This document shows positions 63,278 to 64,000 of a stretch of 64,000 bases of DNA, piece by piece. Origin of the DNA: Bradyrhizobium sp. sBnM-33 (GTDB taxonomy: Bacteria; Pseudomonadota; Alphaproteobacteria; Rhizobiales; Xanthobacteraceae); NCBI RefSeq assembly GCF_032917945.1, contig NZ_CP136624.1, positions 7,564,001 through 7,628,000 on the forward strand. Reading direction: 5' to 3'. A program made the translations under genes and the position numbers. The notes beneath the pieces were generated by a model. The model searched no databases, was not told the DNA's origin, and worked only from the letters and a program-made list of their open reading frames with translations. Numbering within the stretch: position 1 is the first letter of the stretch; each line of letters starts with the position of its first letter.

Positions 63278-63982
63278 CTAAACTCCCAGATATGCCTGCT
63301 TGATGGTGTCGGTCTTCATCATCTCCTCCGACGTGCCGGATGCGCGGATGGTACCGGCTTCCAGCAAATACGCGCGGTCGACCACCTTCAGCACCTGCTG
63401 CACGTTTTGCTCGACGATCAGGACCGTCAGCCCGCCAGAGCGAATTCGCTTCACGAGTTCGAACACCTGCTGCACCACGACCGGCGCAAGACCCGCCGAG
63501 GGCTCGTCGAGCAGGAGTAATTTCGGGTCCGACATCAGCGCGCGGCCGATCGCGCACATCTGCTGCTCGCCGCCCGACAGCGTGCCGGCCATCTGGCTGC
63601 GCCGTTCCTTCATCCGCGGGAACAGATCGAACACGAATTCCAGCCGCTCGGCATATTTGGCGCGCGCGCCGGGCATGTAGGCGCCCATCTTCAGATTGTC
63701 GTCGACGGTGAGCCGCGGAAACAGCCGGCGGTTCTCCGGCACATGCGCAATGCCGAGATCGACGATGCGATGCGCCGGCGTCGCCAGCACGTCGCGGCCT
63801 TCCATCGTAATGGTGCCCTTGGTCGGTCGGATCAGGCCCGAGATCACGCGCATCAAGGTGGTCTTGCCGGCGCCGTTCGGGCCGATCACGCCGACGGCCT
63901 CGCCCGCTCTGACGTTGAGGTTGGTGCCGAATAATGCCTGGAAGCTGCCGTAGCCCGCGTCGAGCGATCTGAGTTCGAGCAT
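63278..63982 (-). CDS. livF: Branched-chain amino acid ABC transporter ATPase LivF
   Basis: The complete 234-residue ATPase starts MLELRSLDAGYGSFQALFGT and has Walker A GVIGPNGAGKTTLMR near residue 35, the signature TLSGGEQQMCAIGRAL near 140 and Walker B KLLLLDEPSAGLAPVV. The short length and the LivF-type ending (MKTDTIKQAYLGV) separate it from LivG. Aggggtg precedes the ATG. livG is expected just beyond the window edge. It works on the cytoplasmic side with LivH and LivM. Confidence 0.94.
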   Translation of the reverse strand: MLELRSLDAGYGSFQALFGTNLNVRAGEAVGVIGPNGAGKTTLMRVISGLIRPTKGTITMEGRDVLATPAHRIVDLGIAHVPENRRLFPRLTVDDNLKMGAYMPGARAKYAERLEFVFDLFPRMKERRSQMAGTLSGGEQQMCAIGRALMSDPKLLLLDEPSAGLAPVVVQQVFELVKRIRSGGLTVLIVEQNVQQVLKVVDRAYLLEAGTIRASGTSEEMMKTDTIKQAYLGV

Positions 63983-64000
63983 ACTTACACCCCTGCCCGC

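Overview
The window reads as chromosome of a Bradyrhizobium-like alphaproteobacterium. Supporting signs are GC-rich coding, many small lineage-typical proteins (DUF6894, DUF1488, LTXXQ/Spy-like), phasin, TRAP and Liv transporters, a leucine-rich leader before leuA, and the abundant palindromic intergenic repeats usual in that group. This assignment is inference; no rRNA or marker gene is present.

Two parts are joined at a tRNA-Lys(CTT) gene (44430-44505, minus). Left of it, from position 1 to about 44.2 kb, lies accessory DNA. It has short stress-type and regulatory genes (phasin, universal stress proteins, three Rnk/GreA-like proteins, PAS protein, two LysR regulators, two DUF488 loci), many broken genes, an IS1182-type and an IS110-type element, a large cyclase/AAA/TPR regulator, and eleven visible copies of a roughly 100 bp intergenic repeat. 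It ends in a defence-like cluster (36.3-40.9 kb): a restriction-endonuclease/TIR fusion, a HEPN/Toprim-type gene and a TIR-like gene. Two damaged tyrosine integrases, two small excisionase-like proteins and two tRNA-like fragments follow. The integrase beside the tRNA 3' end suggests that tRNA-Lys marks one end of an integrated island; the other end was not found here.

Right of the tRNA the genes are mostly intact housekeeping or transport operons on the minus strand: an LTXXQ protein, a dctPQM TRAP transporter, a thioredoxin/CcdA/DUF302 redox cluster, a second cyclase/AAA/TPR regulator, leuA with an apparent attenuator, an IS4-type element with a 10 bp target duplication, an AdaA-like regulator, a SnoaL-like protein, a PPK2 kinase and livF-livH-livM running to the window edge. 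The repeats here belong to other families than those on the left.

The most notable items are the defence-like cluster with two frame-interrupted members, the leuA leader peptide plus terminator, the dispersed 97 bp repeat, a 16-17 bp motif seen three times, a probable EcfG-type stress promoter, and several membrane proteins shorter than 50 residues. Many accessory genes carry one-base frame changes, often in G runs; these may be real decay or sequence errors, and the sequence alone cannot decide.
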